DNA from: Cyrtodaria siliqua
Taxonomy: Eukaryota; Mollusca; Bivalvia; Adapedonta; Hiatellidae
Length of the DNA: 64,000 bases
Reading direction: 5' to 3'
NCBI GenBank assembly: GCA_037043455.1
Contig: JAWPHD010000089.1
Coordinates: 124,001 to 188,000 of the forward strand
A program made the position numbers and the translations under genes. The notes under the pieces are model-generated. The model did not search any database, was not told the origin of the DNA, and was given only the letters and a program-made list of their open reading frames with translations. Below, piece after piece: positions 1 to 11,571 of the stretch; the first letter of the stretch is position 1, and each line of letters begins with the position of its first letter.

Positions 1-199
1 TTCTAATTTGATTTTTCCGCCTGGGTAGTGGGGTATTCAAGAACTGTCGTAATATCCTCAGTCACAAAAGTATTTGCTCTTGGAAAGAGGAAGTCCTGAA
101 TTACATTTTCAAATTGTTGGGAAAACAACAAATAAATAGATGGGACTGTTTTTGTAACAAAAACATATGCCTCCACTCCCAAGATTTATGAACCAACCT
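1..199. other. Unassigned sequence
   Basis: I see no gene, repeat boundary or RNA in this short left edge. The F1 tandem array begins close to its right end. Confidence 0.5.
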
Positions 200-1238
200 G
201 GCTAAAAGTTGCACTCTGAATGTCGTCTCTATATTGTGAACATTTGTGCCAACTTATTTCAAAATCCCTTAAGCCGTTCAAGAGATATGGAGCGGACACA
301 AAATATAGTGCATATAACCTTTGACCTCTAAGTGTGACCTTGACCTTGAATGGAAGTGACTGGAAATGGCGCTATGCACATCGTCTCGATAAATTATGGT
401 GAACATTTGTGCCAAGTTATTTCAAAATCCCTCAAGCGGTTCAAGAGATACACAATATATAGTGCATATGACCTTCGACCTCTAAGTGTGACCTTGACTC
501 CAAAGGGATGTGGCTCGAAGTTGCGCTCTGCAAGTCGTCTCGATATGGTGAACATTTGTGCCAAATTATTTCAAAATCCCTTCATCTGTTCAAGAGATAT
601 GGAGCGGACACGAGATATAGTGCATATGACCTTCGACCTCTAAGTTTGACCTGAACGGAAGTGGGTGGAAGTTGCGCTCTGCATGTCGTCTTGATATGTT
701 GAACATTTGTGCCAATTTATTTCAAAATCCCTCAAGCGGTTCAAGAAATATGGAGAGGACACAAAATACAGTGCATATGATCTTCGACCTCTAAGTGTGA
801 CATTCACTTTGAACGGACGTGGCTGGAAGTTGCGCTCTGCGTGTCGTCTCGATATGATCAACATTTGTGCCAAATTATTTCAAAATCCCTCAAGCAGTTC
901 AAGAGATATGGAGGGGACACGAAATAACGTGCATATGACCTTCACCCTCTTAAGTTTGACCTGAACGGACGTGGCTGGAAGTGTCGCTCTGCATGTCGTC
1001 TCGATATGGTGAACATTTGTGGAAAGTTATTTCAAAATCCCTCAAGCGGTTCAAGAGATATGGAGAGGACACGAAATACAGTGCATATGACCTCGACCTA
1101 TAAGTGTGACTTTGACCTTGAACGGACATGGCTGGAAGTTGCACTCTGCATGTCGTCTCGATATGGTGAACATTTGTGCCAAATTATTTCAAAATCCCTA
1201 AAGCAGTTCAAGAGATATGGAGCGGACACAAAATATAA
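200..1238 (+). repeat. F1 tandem array, units of about 155 bp
   Basis: About seven imperfect units recur. Each contains a phrase like GTGAACATTTGTGCCAA, then TTTCAAAATCCCTCAAGCGG, then AGAGATATGGAG, then GTGCATATGACCTT and a TGACCTTGA stretch. Spacing between equal phrases is roughly 150-160 bp. Short open frames run through on both strands, but they only translate the repeat and I do not regard them as genes. The array is cut by a TIR element and resumes to its right, ending in a stem-loop. Confidence 0.9.
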
Positions 1239-1745
1239 GGCTAAATAAAATTATACCTGAGTTTACTGTAACCCGACCGACACTCTGAAAACACCCCCGA
1301 CTCCTTTTTTTTGATTGAAAAAATAAATAAAAAAAGATAAATAAAAAAATAAAATTAAAAAAAGTTTTGGTTTTTTGAATGTATGTTCACATGATCACGG
1401 CCGACTCTTGTGCTCATTTTCCTGCTGTTGGAACTGACCCTCTTCCGGTCTTGTGAAAAATAAATTAAACTGTTTTACCTCTTTGCAATAATTGCAAGTG
1501 ATTGGGAAAAGAGCCAGTTGTTGCCCGGCCTTTTGGGAAACAATAAAACATACACAATTTCGTATTTTTATCTATTGTAGTTTTATAAAATACCACATTT
1601 TCCCATTCATCAAAGCTCATCTCCACCTTAAATGTAACTTTGCCAAAAAATAAAATAAAAAAATAAAATAAAATAAAATGCCTACCTACTTACCCTATTT
1701 TTTTCAGCAATGTTACAGTAAACACAGGTATAATTTTATTTGGCC
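1239..1745. mobile_element. PIF/Harbinger-like non-autonomous element, copy 1
   Basis: The ends are inverted repeats of about 33 bp: the left begins GGCTAAATAAAATTATACC and the right, read inverted, begins GGCCAAATAAAATTATACC. The element is flanked by the 3-bp direct repeat TAA. The F1 unit is interrupted exactly here, so this is an insertion. TWA target duplications with GGC/GGG-starting TIRs are typical of PIF/Harbinger (established). The 507-bp body has A/T homopolymer tracts near both ends and no coding capacity. A longer relative sits at 23991-25207 in the opposite orientation and matches this copy on both sides of a segment of about 700 bp that is absent here. Confidence 0.85.
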
Positions 1746-1913
1746 TAACGCATATGACCTTCACCCTCTAAGTTTGACCTTGAACGGAAGTGGCTGGAAG
1801 TTGTTTCAAAATCCCTCAAGCGGATAAACTTGTGACGGACAGAGATACAGACAGACAGACAGACAGACATCCAAGCTAAAAACAATATGTCTCCCTAGTA
1901 TGGGGGAGACATA
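1746..1913 (+). repeat. F1 array, right end with GACA tract and terminal stem-loop
   Basis: The interrupted F1 unit resumes, then runs into an (ACAG)n tract and a hairpin. ATGTCTCCC at 1887-1895 pairs perfectly with GGGAGACAT at 1904-1912 across an 8-nt loop. The array stops here, so I take the stem-loop as the element's right terminus. Confidence 0.75.
1887..1912 (+). other. Terminal stem-loop of F1
   Basis: A 9-bp perfect stem with an 8-nt loop, followed by ATAAT. It is the first of several such right-end hairpins in this window, and the stem sequences differ between families. Confidence 0.75.
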
Positions 1914-2046
1914 ATCAGTTTATTGTTCATGTCTTTTGCCTAGATTAATTTTGTTGGGTAAAATTATTTCTTTTGTTTTTTATTCCTTCAAACAACCATA
2001 CCAATGATACATATTCGTTGCCCCATAATCATATTAAAAACATAAA

Positions 2047-2655
2047 ACAAGAGGCCCAAGGGAGCCTGTGGACGCTCTGCTTGCTAAAGATAAAGTTTAT
2101 GTATAAGGGGCCATAACCCTTCCAAAAATCATTCAACCGGAACATGGCGATGACATACGCAACTAGGCTTTGTACTGATCATCCCTGCCAAGTTTCGTTG
2201 AAATCCAGCCAGAGGTTCAGGAGAACTAGTCCGTACATAAACCTTTAATGGGTCATAACTATGCCAAAGTTCATTCAACTGGAACACGACAATGAAATAT
2301 GCAACTAGGCTTGGTACTAATCATCCGTGAAAAGATTAGTTGAACTCCGCTGTTACTGGTCCCATCTGGCTGGTTTTAGAACTTGTCCAAGCTTTCATTG
2401 ATAGTAATTGCAATCTGGTAAAGTTTGGTAAATGAAGGCCCTATTGTCTTAACGATGCAAATATAGCATTTTTTTAACTAAATCAAGGGCCACAACTCCG
2501 CTGCTACTGGTCCGATCTGACTGATTTTTGAACTTGTCCAAGCTTTTATTAATTTTAACAATCTGATAAAGTTTGTAAAGATCGGATGAAAAATGAGACG
2601 ACGGACAGACGACGGACGACGGACAACACACCATCCCATAAGCTAGTGCTAAAAA
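2047..2655 (+). repeat. F2 composite element, short copy
   Basis: Starts with the F2 left end (ACAAGAGGCCCAAG, then CCTGTGGACGCTCT). It contains about two units of the 155-bp module (GGAACATGGCGATGACATA, CTAGGCTTTGTACTGATCAT) and one to two units of the 162-bp module (GGCCACAACTCCGCTGCTAC). It then has a GACGGACGAC-rich tract and the F2 right end (CCCATAAGCT ... GCTAAAAAT). The right-end hairpin is reduced to AGC-TAGT-GCT. Fuller copies are at 5578-7186 and 62245-63910. Confidence 0.8.
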
Positions 2656-2656
2656 T

Positions 2657-2860
2657 TGTGTTTTGTATTTGTCTTGCAACATTTTCAACACATGTAAGAT
2701 TATATATAACGGTCGATTTGTTTTTGTGAACCACCCACTTTTCCTGGGTAGAACCAGTACTGTACACCTCCCGCCATCCGTAAGAATCGACACTTCCTCA
2801 CAAGCCGAGCTCCCAGTGGGATTCAAATCCGCATGGGTGAGAGGCGATAAGGTTTATAAC
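2657..2860 (-). mobile_element. SINE-B copy (tRNA-derived)
   Basis: Read on the minus strand, a degenerate B-box region is followed by GATTCTTACGGATGGCGGGA and CAGTACTGGTTCTACCCAGG, the same body as the better copy at 20590-20865. It abuts the right end of the F2 copy. Pol III SINE identity is inferred from the tRNA-like head of the other copy. Confidence 0.7.
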
Positions 2861-2984
2861 ATTTAAATGTTCTGCCAGACACATCAAGTCTGTCCTGGCC
2901 TAATACATTGATCAGATTCTCTCTGGTAAGGAGTTCCAGTTATTTCCTACTTGGGGACATTTTTTTATCAAAATGAATAAAACG

Positions 2985-3195
2985 GAGGGGACTATGGTGG
3001 TCCGGTTAGATAGCACGGTGCAGACTGAATCCAGAGATCACAGACTGGAGCCTCACCTGCGTGCTAGGCCACTGGGTTTCTTCAGTCGGAAAGTCCTGAA
3101 GGCAAGACACTTCCCTGAGCCTTGTCTGTCACATGGGGACGTCAACCCTTGTATCGAAGTCTATCCTCCGAGCATGTTAAACCATTCAAACGTTA
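2985..3195 (+). mobile_element. SINE-A fragment
   Basis: Shares the conserved SINE-A tail with the full copy at 29033-29347: GCAAGACACTTCCCTGAGCC, then TGGGGACGTCAACC, then CTATCCTCCGAGCATGTTAA. The tRNA-like head is too diverged to recognise. Confidence 0.65.
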
Positions 3196-3200
3196 GAGTA

Positions 3201-3678
3201 CAGTGCTCCAGATAAGACTCGTATCTGCGTAATTATGCATATTTTTTTTCCAAAAATGCATTAAAAGTAAAATAATGCGTACAATAACACATTAACAAAT
3301 TGCCGATATATGGAGAACTTCAATAGCTTGGAAAAATTGAATGCGCCCATTCATACTCAATAGATGCTTATTGAAATTTGAGGTACAATCAAGTGCCTCC
3401 AGCAATTGAAACAAAAGGTCTTTTTTGTCGGCCGTTTTATACAAATTAATGCCATTGAAGAAGACAGGCAGCAATATTTAATTAATATACATATATATAA
3501 TTATATACTGCAACCTTAAATTAAAAGGATGCAACAGTTTTTTATGGCAATGACTAAGAGTAACAATTTACATTTTATGCTTTTTTCAAGAATACGCATT
3601 TTTAAATGTAAATACAAAATGTTTTGTTTTTTTCATGCGTACAATACGCCTTGTGCTAAAAGTTTATCTGGAACACTG
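3201..3678. mobile_element. CAG-ended TIR element with 5-bp target duplication
   Basis: The TIR is CAGTGCTCCAGATAA at the left and CAGTGTTCCAGATAA (inverted) at the right, and both ends are flanked by the direct repeat GAGTA. The 478-bp interior is AT-rich and has no coding potential. CAG-starting TIRs suggest hAT, but classical hAT duplications are 8 bp, so the superfamily is unresolved. Two other CAG-ended elements here also have 5-bp duplications. Confidence 0.75.
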
Positions 3679-3683
3679 GAGTA

Positions 3684-4086
3684 GTGCACCCAAAAGTTTA
3701 TCTGGAAAACTGTAGTAGTGTACAGTGTCTGGGCAGGCTCAAAATAACCCATAGCTTAACTTCAATTTCACAACTTTAAAAGGGAGGTATTACATTGTAA
3801 TGAGAATGACTAGGCATGTTTCGTATGGATTACATCTTTAATTGGAAGGAGGAAGTATTGAGAAATAAACATTGTTTGTTGGGATTGTAACTTTCTATTG
3901 CAGACTAAATGTCTCCAATTTATGTTCAATCAAGATCATTGAACTGAATTTTGTGTTTGATTCAATAATATGTTTGAAATAATTTTATTTATTTATTACA
4001 GTAATTTACTCACCTAAATAATGGAGGATCTTATAAGTTGGTTGGTAAACTAAACCTGATTATAAACATGGATTCGAGCCTTAGGT
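3684..4086. other. Unassigned AT-rich sequence
   Basis: A partial echo of the preceding element's right TIR (AGTTTATCTGGAAAACTG) lies at about 3694-3711. Otherwise I see no gene or repeat. Confidence 0.4.
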
Positions 4087-4495
4087 ATACTATTTCACGC
4101 CTGGTAAACATTCGCTCAACAACCAAAAGGAGAACAATGAACATTGAGCGAAAGCCACTACCGAGATCTAAGGAGCGAAAGTTGAGACAAGTTGAAAGTG
4201 TGATCCATGGAGAAACTATCGACAGAAGAAAAGTTCTAACTATATAGCCGCTATAATTTACACTTTTAAAAGGCAAAATTGTATTCTACATGAAATATAA
4301 ATATGCCTACACGGAAACACATTCCCCGATTTTTGAAAAAATCTCTGTTGTTCTCGTTAAAAGAAATAAAAGTAGATGCTACTCACGTTTGTTGATGAAA
4401 AACGCGCTTTCGCTCCTTCTCGGAAGTGACTTTCGCTAAATTTTCATTGTTCTCCTTTTGGTTATGGAGCAAATGTTTATCAGGGGTGTATTTTA
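4087..4495. repeat. Inverted repeat (MITE-like foldback)
   Basis: The arm at about 4104-4181 (CAACCAAAAGGAGAACAATG, GAGCGAAAG) reappears inverted at about 4407-4480 (CATTGTTCTCCTTTTGGTTA). The arms are about 75-80 bp at roughly 80-85% identity by eye, and the spacer is about 225 bp. Similarity continues weakly outside the arms. No target duplication was located. Confidence 0.7.
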
Positions 4496-4559
4496 CCAAT
4501 CTAAATACGTTCCAGAGTTATGCAAAGTGCAGCTTTTTTACTCAGAAACAAATGAAAGA

Positions 4560-4835
4560 AGCACTTGTTTTGGAACCCGGAAATTTTGATCATTTAACAT
4601 TTGACCTCCAAGTGTGACCATGACCTTTGAGGTACGGACGTGATTCTTGCACACGACACACCTTCTCATTGTGGTTAACATTTGTGTGAAGTTTCATGGA
4701 AATCCCTTAAGTTCTTTCAAAGTTATGACTGAGACATGGCAGCTAGTTTCGGACAGAATTGTTTCGGACGAAAGAACAAAAGAATGAAAGAACAGATACT
4801 TATAATATGCCTCGCATCGGGAGCATAAAAACTGT
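4560..4835 (+). repeat. Relic of an F6-like tandem element
   Basis: A single unit of F1/F6 style (ACATTTGACCTCCAAGTGTG, then GTGAAGTTTCATGGAAATCC) ends in an ACGAAAGAACAAAAGAATG tract and the degraded hairpin TATGCCTC...GGAGCATA. The same termination motif, intact, ends F6 at 35948. Confidence 0.6.
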
Positions 4836-5037
4836 ACAACATTCACAGACTGAGGTCTTGAAAACGTCACATGTATGCAATTAACCAAATTATGAAAAAT
4901 GTTCAAAAGACATTCCCAGTAAAAAAACTATTTCTGCCACAGTCTATCTGTAACACATCTATTTATATCCATCGAAAAATCAATTTTATCATTTTGGTAA
5001 ACTTGAGTTTACGACAACACATTAGGACAAGTCTTAC

Positions 5038-5163
5038 CTGAGGCACAATGGGTGACAAATTCTCTTTAAATGTCAACCTAATTTGCAATGAAGTGTAATT
5101 TGTATGTAAAGAATCTCCCAGGCATAACAATTGCATCCTTAACTGAAAGATGGGGATCATTGG
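5038..5163 (-). other. Possible isolated internal exon, function unknown
   Basis: A 42-codon open segment on the minus strand is preceded by a pyrimidine-rich ATTGCAG acceptor and ends CCTCAG at a strong GTAAGA donor. Both junctions would be phase 0. The peptide begins PMIPIFQLRMQLL and ends NLSPIVPQ; I do not recognise it. No partner exon is visible nearby, so this may be coincidence or a remnant carried by a repeat. Confidence 0.25.
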
Positions 5164-5344
5164 CTGCAATTAGGCTGTGACAATTAAAATACTAAATGTG
5201 CATTAATTGGCTATGATTGATATGTTTATATAAATTTAATGTGCAATAATTATTATGTACATTACACATTTTTTCTGACCTAGAATAGTTGAATTATCCA
5301 TCTTTTTCGTGTGTATACAATATTTTAGCCAGAGTTAAAAAATG

Positions 5345-5500
5345 ATTAATTTTGTTTGTTTGTTTGAATGGTGATTTACATCATTTTAGCACATTTTAGG
5401 CTACATATGACTGTCGATTTACTTGTGGTGGAGGCAGACTACCCCATGTTGCTGGGTAGAACCAGTACTGTATTACCTCCCACCATCCGTAAGAATCAGT
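5345..5500 (-). mobile_element. SINE-B fragment
   Basis: The minus strand carries the SINE-B body (GATTCTTACGGATGGTGGGA, CAGTACTGGTTCTACCCAGC) and a tail ending in the inverse of TTTGTTTGTTTGTTTGAATG. The head is missing. Confidence 0.65.
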
Positions 5501-5577
5501 TAAAGAAATACTAAATGCTCTAAACAATGGGTAAAAATCATACACATTTATTTTTTGCATGGCCTAAATATAAAAAA

Positions 5578-7186
5578 ACAAGAGGCCCAAGAGGGCCTGT
5601 GGACGCTCTCTGGCTAAACATAAAGTTTATGTATAATATCATTCAACCGGAACATGGCGATGACATACGCAACTAGGCTTGGTACTGATCATCCCTGCCA
5701 AGTTTTGTTGAAATCCAGCCAGACGTTCAGGAGAACTAGTCTGTACGAAGTTAGTGTATTAAAACCTTTAAGGAGTCATAACTCTGCCAAAATTCATTCA
5801 ACCAGAACACAGCAATGATAGGTGCAACTAGGCTTGGTACAAATCATCCCCACCAAGATTCGCTGAAATCCGGCCAGGAGTTCAGAAGAAGTTTGTGTAT
5901 TAAAACCTTTAAAGGACCTTGCTCTGCCAAAAATTGATACTGATCATCCTTGTCAAGTTCAGCTGAAATCCAGTCAGGGGTTCAGGAAAATGTTTGTGCA
6001 TCAAAAACCTTTAAAGGGCCATAACTCTGCCAAAATCTGTAAACTGGAATACGACGATGATATGCACAACTAGGCTAGGTACTGATCATCCCTGTAAAGT
6101 TTTGTTGAAATCTGGAGAGGGGTTCAGGAGAACTTGTCAAGACAAAGTTTGTGTATTAAAACCTTTAAAGGGCCAAAACTCTGCCAAAAATCATTCAACC
6201 GGAACAAGGCGATGATTTCCACAACTAGACCTGGAACTGATCATCCCTACAAAGTTTCGTTTAAATCTGGCCAGGGGTTCAGGAGAACTAGTCTGGACAA
6301 AGTATGTGTAATAAAACCTTTAAAGGGACATAACTCTGCCAAAATCATTGAACCGAAACACGGTGACGATATGTACAACTAGGCTTGGTACTGATCATCC
6401 CTGAAAAGTTTCACTGAAATCCGTCCAAATGAAGGCCCTTTCGTCTTACTGAGGCCAAAATATAGCTTTTTTTCCCCAGAAAATCAAGGGCCATAACTCC
6501 TGTGTAAATGGTCCAATCTAGCCGTTTTTCAAATTTGTCGGAGCTTTCATTGATATTAACAATCTGATAAAGTTTGGTAAATATCTGATGAAAAAAATGA
6601 AGGCCCTATTGTCTTAACGAGGCAAAATATATCATTTTTAACTAAATCCAGGGCCATAACTCCGCTGTTACTGGTCCGATCTGGCTGATTTTCGATCTTG
6701 TCTGCGCTTTTATTGATATCAACAATCTGGTACATTTTGGTAAAGATCGGATAAAAAATGAAGGCCCTATCATCTTAACGAGACAAAATATAGCGCTTTT
6801 AACTAAATCAAGGGCCATGACTCCGCGGTTAATGGTCCAGTCTGACTAGTTTTCGAACTTATCCAAGCTTTCATTGATATTACCAATCTGGTAAAGATCA
6901 TATGAAAAATGAAGGCCCTATCGTCTTAACGAGGTAAAATATAGCGTTTTTAACTAAATCAAGGGCCATAACTCCGCTGTTACTGGTCCGATCTGGCCGG
7001 TTTTCGACCTTGTCCGAGCTTTTATTGATATTAACAATTTGGTAAAGTTTGGTAGAGATCAGATGAAAAATGAAGGCCCCATCATCTTAACGATGTTAAA
7101 GTTAACGGACAGACGGACGGACGATGGAAGACGGACAACTCGCACCCCATAAGCTCTGCTGGCCCTTTGCCAGTAGAGCTAAAAAT
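5578..7186 (+). repeat. F2 composite element, long copy
   Basis: The left end ACAAGAGGCCCAAGAGGGCC forms a small hairpin (AGGCCC/GGGCCT, 4-nt loop). About six 155-bp modules follow (AAACCTTTAAAGGGCCATAA, ... GGCTTGGTACTGATCATCC). Then come about four 162-bp modules (AATGAAGGCCCTATCGTCTT, ... CATAACTCCGCTGTTACTGG), then GGACAGACGGACGGACG. The right end is a hairpin in which AGCTCTGCTGGC (7152-7163) pairs with GCCAGTAGAGCT (7169-7180), with one G-T pair, followed by AAAAAT. Copies share both ends but differ in module number. Confidence 0.85.
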
Positions 7187-8524
7187 AACAATAAAAAATA
7201 ATCAACAATCATTTAATTTTTGTGGACCATTAAAAAAATAAAATCCTACAGCATTTCTATTTCTATCTTTTATTCCCCTCACCTCTCCCATACCATATCA
7301 ATCCAACATACAGTCTTAACATTTCCATTAAATTCATATCAAACACGCTATTTCACTGTGCTTTAAACCAGAAAGTACAACTCTTTAATAATCAATACAA
7401 ATGGCATTCAGGCATCATAGAAATGCATTCTCTTTTTTGCCGCAGATTCCATTTGTGCACTAAGGAGATAATTCCTTCCTTTTGGAATTATGTGTAATCA
7501 GACTGAAAGCATTCAGACAAATCGGACCAAATTAGATATTCTCCAACGTTGATCAATCTCGATCGCGGAGCTATGCCAGACGGTAAACAGTATTTTAATC
7601 TTATCTGTAAAGATAATACAATCTTGGCTAATATGGATAGATAACTTTCCCATAATTATATCATAGTTAATGCAGTTCAGTAAAAACCGATGGCCGACCA
7701 TTAATATTAATAACGCGCCTCAACTCTGGGAAGCGTTTCCGAGATTACGAGAGATTACCATGTTCTTCGTCTTAAGGACTATTGTTGATACAAACAAGAT
7801 TTTTTTAAAAAGAAATTAAGACATTTTTATTATCCAAATTTAGATATAATGTTTCATTGAAGAGTATCAAGAGAAATACCATGTTTTTATTGTAGAATAA
7901 AAATGATGTCTTTAAAGTTCTCCGGCCATGTTTTGTTTCATGAACAATATGTTTATGTTTATTTATATCGAAATCAATAGGCAACACTAGCTATTTACAA
8001 TTCACACATTGCAATATCTGTAAAAAGCGAGAATAAGATTTTATTTGATGACGTAAAAAACTTTGAACAGGTAAATTAATCCACAGGTAAATGTGTTTTA
8101 TCAATTATCTGGCAATAGTTGTGCAGCTGCACAATTCAGATTTACCTCATTTCTCCAGGCAAGTCACGCGGTGGTAAAAGTAGTATCTACGTCATGCAAA
8201 TAATACTTATTTTTACATACAACTTATTAGCAGTTTTAAATATATGTTTCTCTCCGGGACTATCAAGAAATGTTCATATGATGTTTAAGAGTTACATTTG
8301 TTAATTGATAATACTAGAAAAAGAGTGGCCATTCACCTTTAAGCACTGCTCGAAATACATGCAGTTTAGTTGTGAAATTATATGCCAGATACATGTTTCA
8401 TCTCAGACAGGGTGTGGCAGACCTACAATCTGAAAAGATGCAAAATGTCGCAAAATATCTCCCAAATCCTGGATACGTTCTGTCAAAATTATATAGCTCT
8501 CCTTAAATTTTGCAAAGGTATCCA
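7187..8524. other. Unassigned AT-rich sequence
   Basis: I find no coding region of believable length, no SINE and no clear repeat. Short open frames here are chance in AT-rich DNA. Confidence 0.4.
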
Positions 8525-8665
8525 CCTTTTCCTCAGTACTAGCTCAGTGGATAAGGTCTTGGCATTAGAGCTGCAGACCTCTGACCTGGATGGGTATGCT
8601 CGCTGGCAAAAGTATAGTGACAGGAAATATCATCCTTCATCTCGATCATCTACCTCTGAGGCACA
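8525..8665 (+). mobile_element. Degenerate tRNA-like SINE head
   Basis: TAGCTCAGTGGATAAGG at about 8539 fits a Pol III A box, with a poorly kept B-box region downstream. It leads into the palindromic A/T hairpin. The family is not identified. Confidence 0.4.
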
Positions 8666-8753
8666 GATACCGGTTTAAAAAAAAAAAAAAAAAAGTCTTA
8701 TATTCTATTACATACTTTTTTTTTTTTTTAAACCGGTATCTGTGCTCTGAGGT
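8652..8753. repeat. Palindrome with poly-A/poly-T core
   Basis: CTCTGAGGCACAGATACCGG followed by an A tract is mirrored by a T tract followed by CCGGTATCTGTGCTCTGAGG, with a short spacer of about 20 nt. It looks like two head-to-head A-tailed ends or a foldback insertion. The left half overlaps the degenerate SINE, so it may be a SINE 3' end joined to its own inverse. Confidence 0.7.
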
Positions 8754-8755
8754 TG

Positions 8756-9847
8756 CTGTCCCAATATAACCTACCGGTAATTCGATGTGTTTCATTTCAG
8801 TTGTTTTTTCCCACATCAACAGAGGCTATAAAACAGCAATTACTCACTTTGTATGTTTAAACTTGAGAACCTACCAATTATATAATCATCACGCACCTGA
8901 AGTCCAACTGTTTAGAAATATTGACGGTCAGAAAAACATCTTTTATTTGGCCTTTTTATGTCACAGTGTGTATAGGCCTGGGACGCATTTTTTCACACCC
9001 AAATAAAAAACAGAAAAAGAATTCCAGATTACAATAAGTGTTAAAAGATGTGAAACATTCATCTCCCCTAACCCATAATGCCATTGTACTGCTGATGAAT
9101 CTCAGTGTAATAAAGTCAGCAGATTTATACAGCATAATGACAGTACCCATGGCTAATAATTACACCTTTTCACGACACAGTATCGCCTTTTTTCGGCAAA
9201 AATATGCCTGGAGACGAAGCGCAACACTGCCTGGGATAATTCACCGGTAGAAATAACCGGTAATTTCATCCTTTGTCCATCTGTCAGCGCGGCCATTGTC
9301 TCTGCTTAACATGCTATGGCGAGGGTGGTCCAAATTGTCACTTGGAAAAAAACATGAAATCAAATACTATTGTATGCGCTTAAAATTTGATCGCAAATTT
9401 GTAAACTACGATTAAAACGATATCTTGTCAGAGATTAAATGTTATTCAATCTATGTCATCCATCTAATTCTGGTCAATTATTTTTTTAAACCAACATTCA
9501 AACAATGTAGAGTGCCTATCTACTTTACAATATCCTAAAATTGATCATTAATTTAAAAATAAACTGAATGGTTATCAGCTATTGTTGATCATTGAATCAT
9601 TAATAGTTCACAACTGACTGTTAACTGACAAGATATTGGAGTAGTTTTTACTAATTGTATAATTCAAGAGTATAAACACAATCTAAATTGAATATTTGCT
9701 TGAAAGTATAAACACATTTTAATATTGACATGTGGGCTCAGCAGGTCGCACCCTAGATGGAAGTCTGCAATCTGTTATTGCAGATGTGTGTAGCATTAGG
9801 GTTTATAGTCCACTGACCCAATTAGGGCATAATAAGAATTAATTAAA
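8756..9847. other. Unassigned sequence
   Basis: No supported gene, RNA or repeat boundary is seen. CCGGTAAT-like words recur near 8770 and 9250 but do not define an element. Confidence 0.35.
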
Positions 9848-10883
9848 TTCTTAACGACTCATCAACACATTGTTTGGGTTATTACAAGCCGCTCTGTAGA
9901 CAGAGGGAAACGATACACAGGAATCCTGTAACTCTGCCCTACTCTTGCTATCGAATAGATTCCTAAGGTACTTTAAAAAATACATTGGACTGGACGGTTT
10001 AAAACCCAATCCGACATACAAGGCAAAGGGAAAGTGTCTTGTCCAAGAACACACCAATGAAATCCAGTGGCGTCAGTGAGGCTTGAACCTGGGTCCTCCA
10101 GGTAAGTCCTACGTCTGGAGTCCTCCAGGTAAGTCCTACGTCCCAGGGGTCCTCCAGGTAAGTCCTACGTCTGGGGTCCTCCAGGTAAGTCCTACGTCCC
10201 AGGGGTCCTCCAGGTAAGTCCTACGTCCCAGGAGTCCTCCAGCTAAGTCCTACATCCCAGGGGTCCTCCAGGTAAGTCCTACTTCTAGAGTCTTCCAAGT
10301 AAGTCCTACGTCTGGGGTCCTCCAGGTAAGTCCTACGTCCCAGGGGTCCTCCAGGTAAGTCCTACGTCTGGGGTCCCCCAGGTAAGTCATACGTCCAAGG
10401 GGTCCTCCAGGTAAGTCCTATGTCTGGAGTCCTCCAGGTAAGTCCTACGTCTGGGGTCCCCCAGGTAAGTCATACGTCCCAGGGGTCCTCCAGCTAAGTC
10501 CTACGTCTGGGGTCCCCCAGGTAAGTCATACGTCTGGGGTCCTCCAAGTAAGTCCTACGTCTGGGGTCCTCCAGGTAAGTCCTACGTCCCAGGGGTCCTC
10601 CAGGTAAGTCCTACGTCTGGGGTCCCCCAGGTAAGTCATACGTCCCAGGGGTCCTCCAGGTAAGTCCTATGTCTGGAGTCCTCCATGTAAGTCCTACGTC
10701 CCAGGGGTCCTCCAGGTAAGTCCTATCCTCCAGGTAAGTCCTACGTCCCAGGGGTCCTCCAGGTAAGTCCTATGTCTGGAGTCCTCCAGGTAAGTCCTAC
10801 ATCCCAGGGGTCCTCCAGGTAAGTCCTACGTCTGGGGTCCTCCAGGTAAGTCTTACGTCTGGGGTCCTCCAGGTAAGTCCTAC

Positions 10884-10998
10884 ATGCTATCCACTGGGCC
10901 AGGCCAGCCGCTAGACACAAGCTTTTCAAGATGCATCCACACCCACTCCCCCACCATCAATGTGATACTCTTGCAAGCGAGAATGTTTTTCACCAACC
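10884..10998 (-). repeat. 115-bp SINE-head segment, copy 1
   Basis: Contains the A-box part of the SINE-A head (inverse of ATCCACTGGGCCAGGCC) plus about 90 bp of its upstream flank (CATCCACACCCACTCCCCCA, CAATGTGATACTC). It is embedded in the minisatellite, with repeat units resuming directly after CACCAACC. Confidence 0.9.
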
Positions 10999-11456
10999 TC
11001 CAGGTAAGTCCTACGTCTGGAGTCCTCCAGGTAAGTCCTACGTCCCAGGGGTCCTCCAGGTAAGTCCTATGTCTGGAGTCCTCCAGGTAAGTCCTACGTC
11101 CCAGGGGTCCTCCAGGTAAGTCCTATGTCTGGAGTCCTCCAGGTAAGTCCTACGTCCCAGGGGTCCTCCAGGTAAGTCCTATGTCTGGAGTCCTCCAGGT
11201 AAGTCCTACGTCCCAGGGGTCCTCCAGGTAAGTCCTATGTCTGGAGTCCTCCAGGTAAGTCCTACATCCCAGGGGTCCTCCAGGTAAGTCCTACGTCTGG
11301 GGTCCTCCAGGGAAGTCCTACGTCTGGGGTCCTCCAGGTAAGTCCTACGTCTGGGGTCCTCCAGGGAAGTCCTACGTCTGGGGTCCTCCAGGTAAGTCCT
11401 ACGTCTGGGGTCCTCCAGGTAAGTCCTACGTCTGGGTTCCTCCAGGTAAGTCCTAC

Positions 11457-11571
11457 ATGCTATCCACTGGGCCACGCCAGCCGCTAGACACAAGCTTTTC
11501 AAGATGCATCCACACCCACTCCCCCACCATCAATGTGATACTCTCGCAAGCGAGAATGTTTTTCACCAACC
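11457..11571 (-). repeat. 115-bp SINE-head segment, copy 2
   Basis: Nearly identical to copy 1, with two or three base differences (for example GGGCCACGCC and CTCTCGCAAGC). The 573-bp distance from copy 1 shows a higher-order duplication that included SINE head, flank and neighbouring units. Confidence 0.9.

Noticed and set aside
350..1248. Overlapping 80-97-codon frames on both strands of F1
   Set aside because: All are translations of the F1 tandem repeat. Similar frames exist on the opposite strand, as expected from repeat structure.
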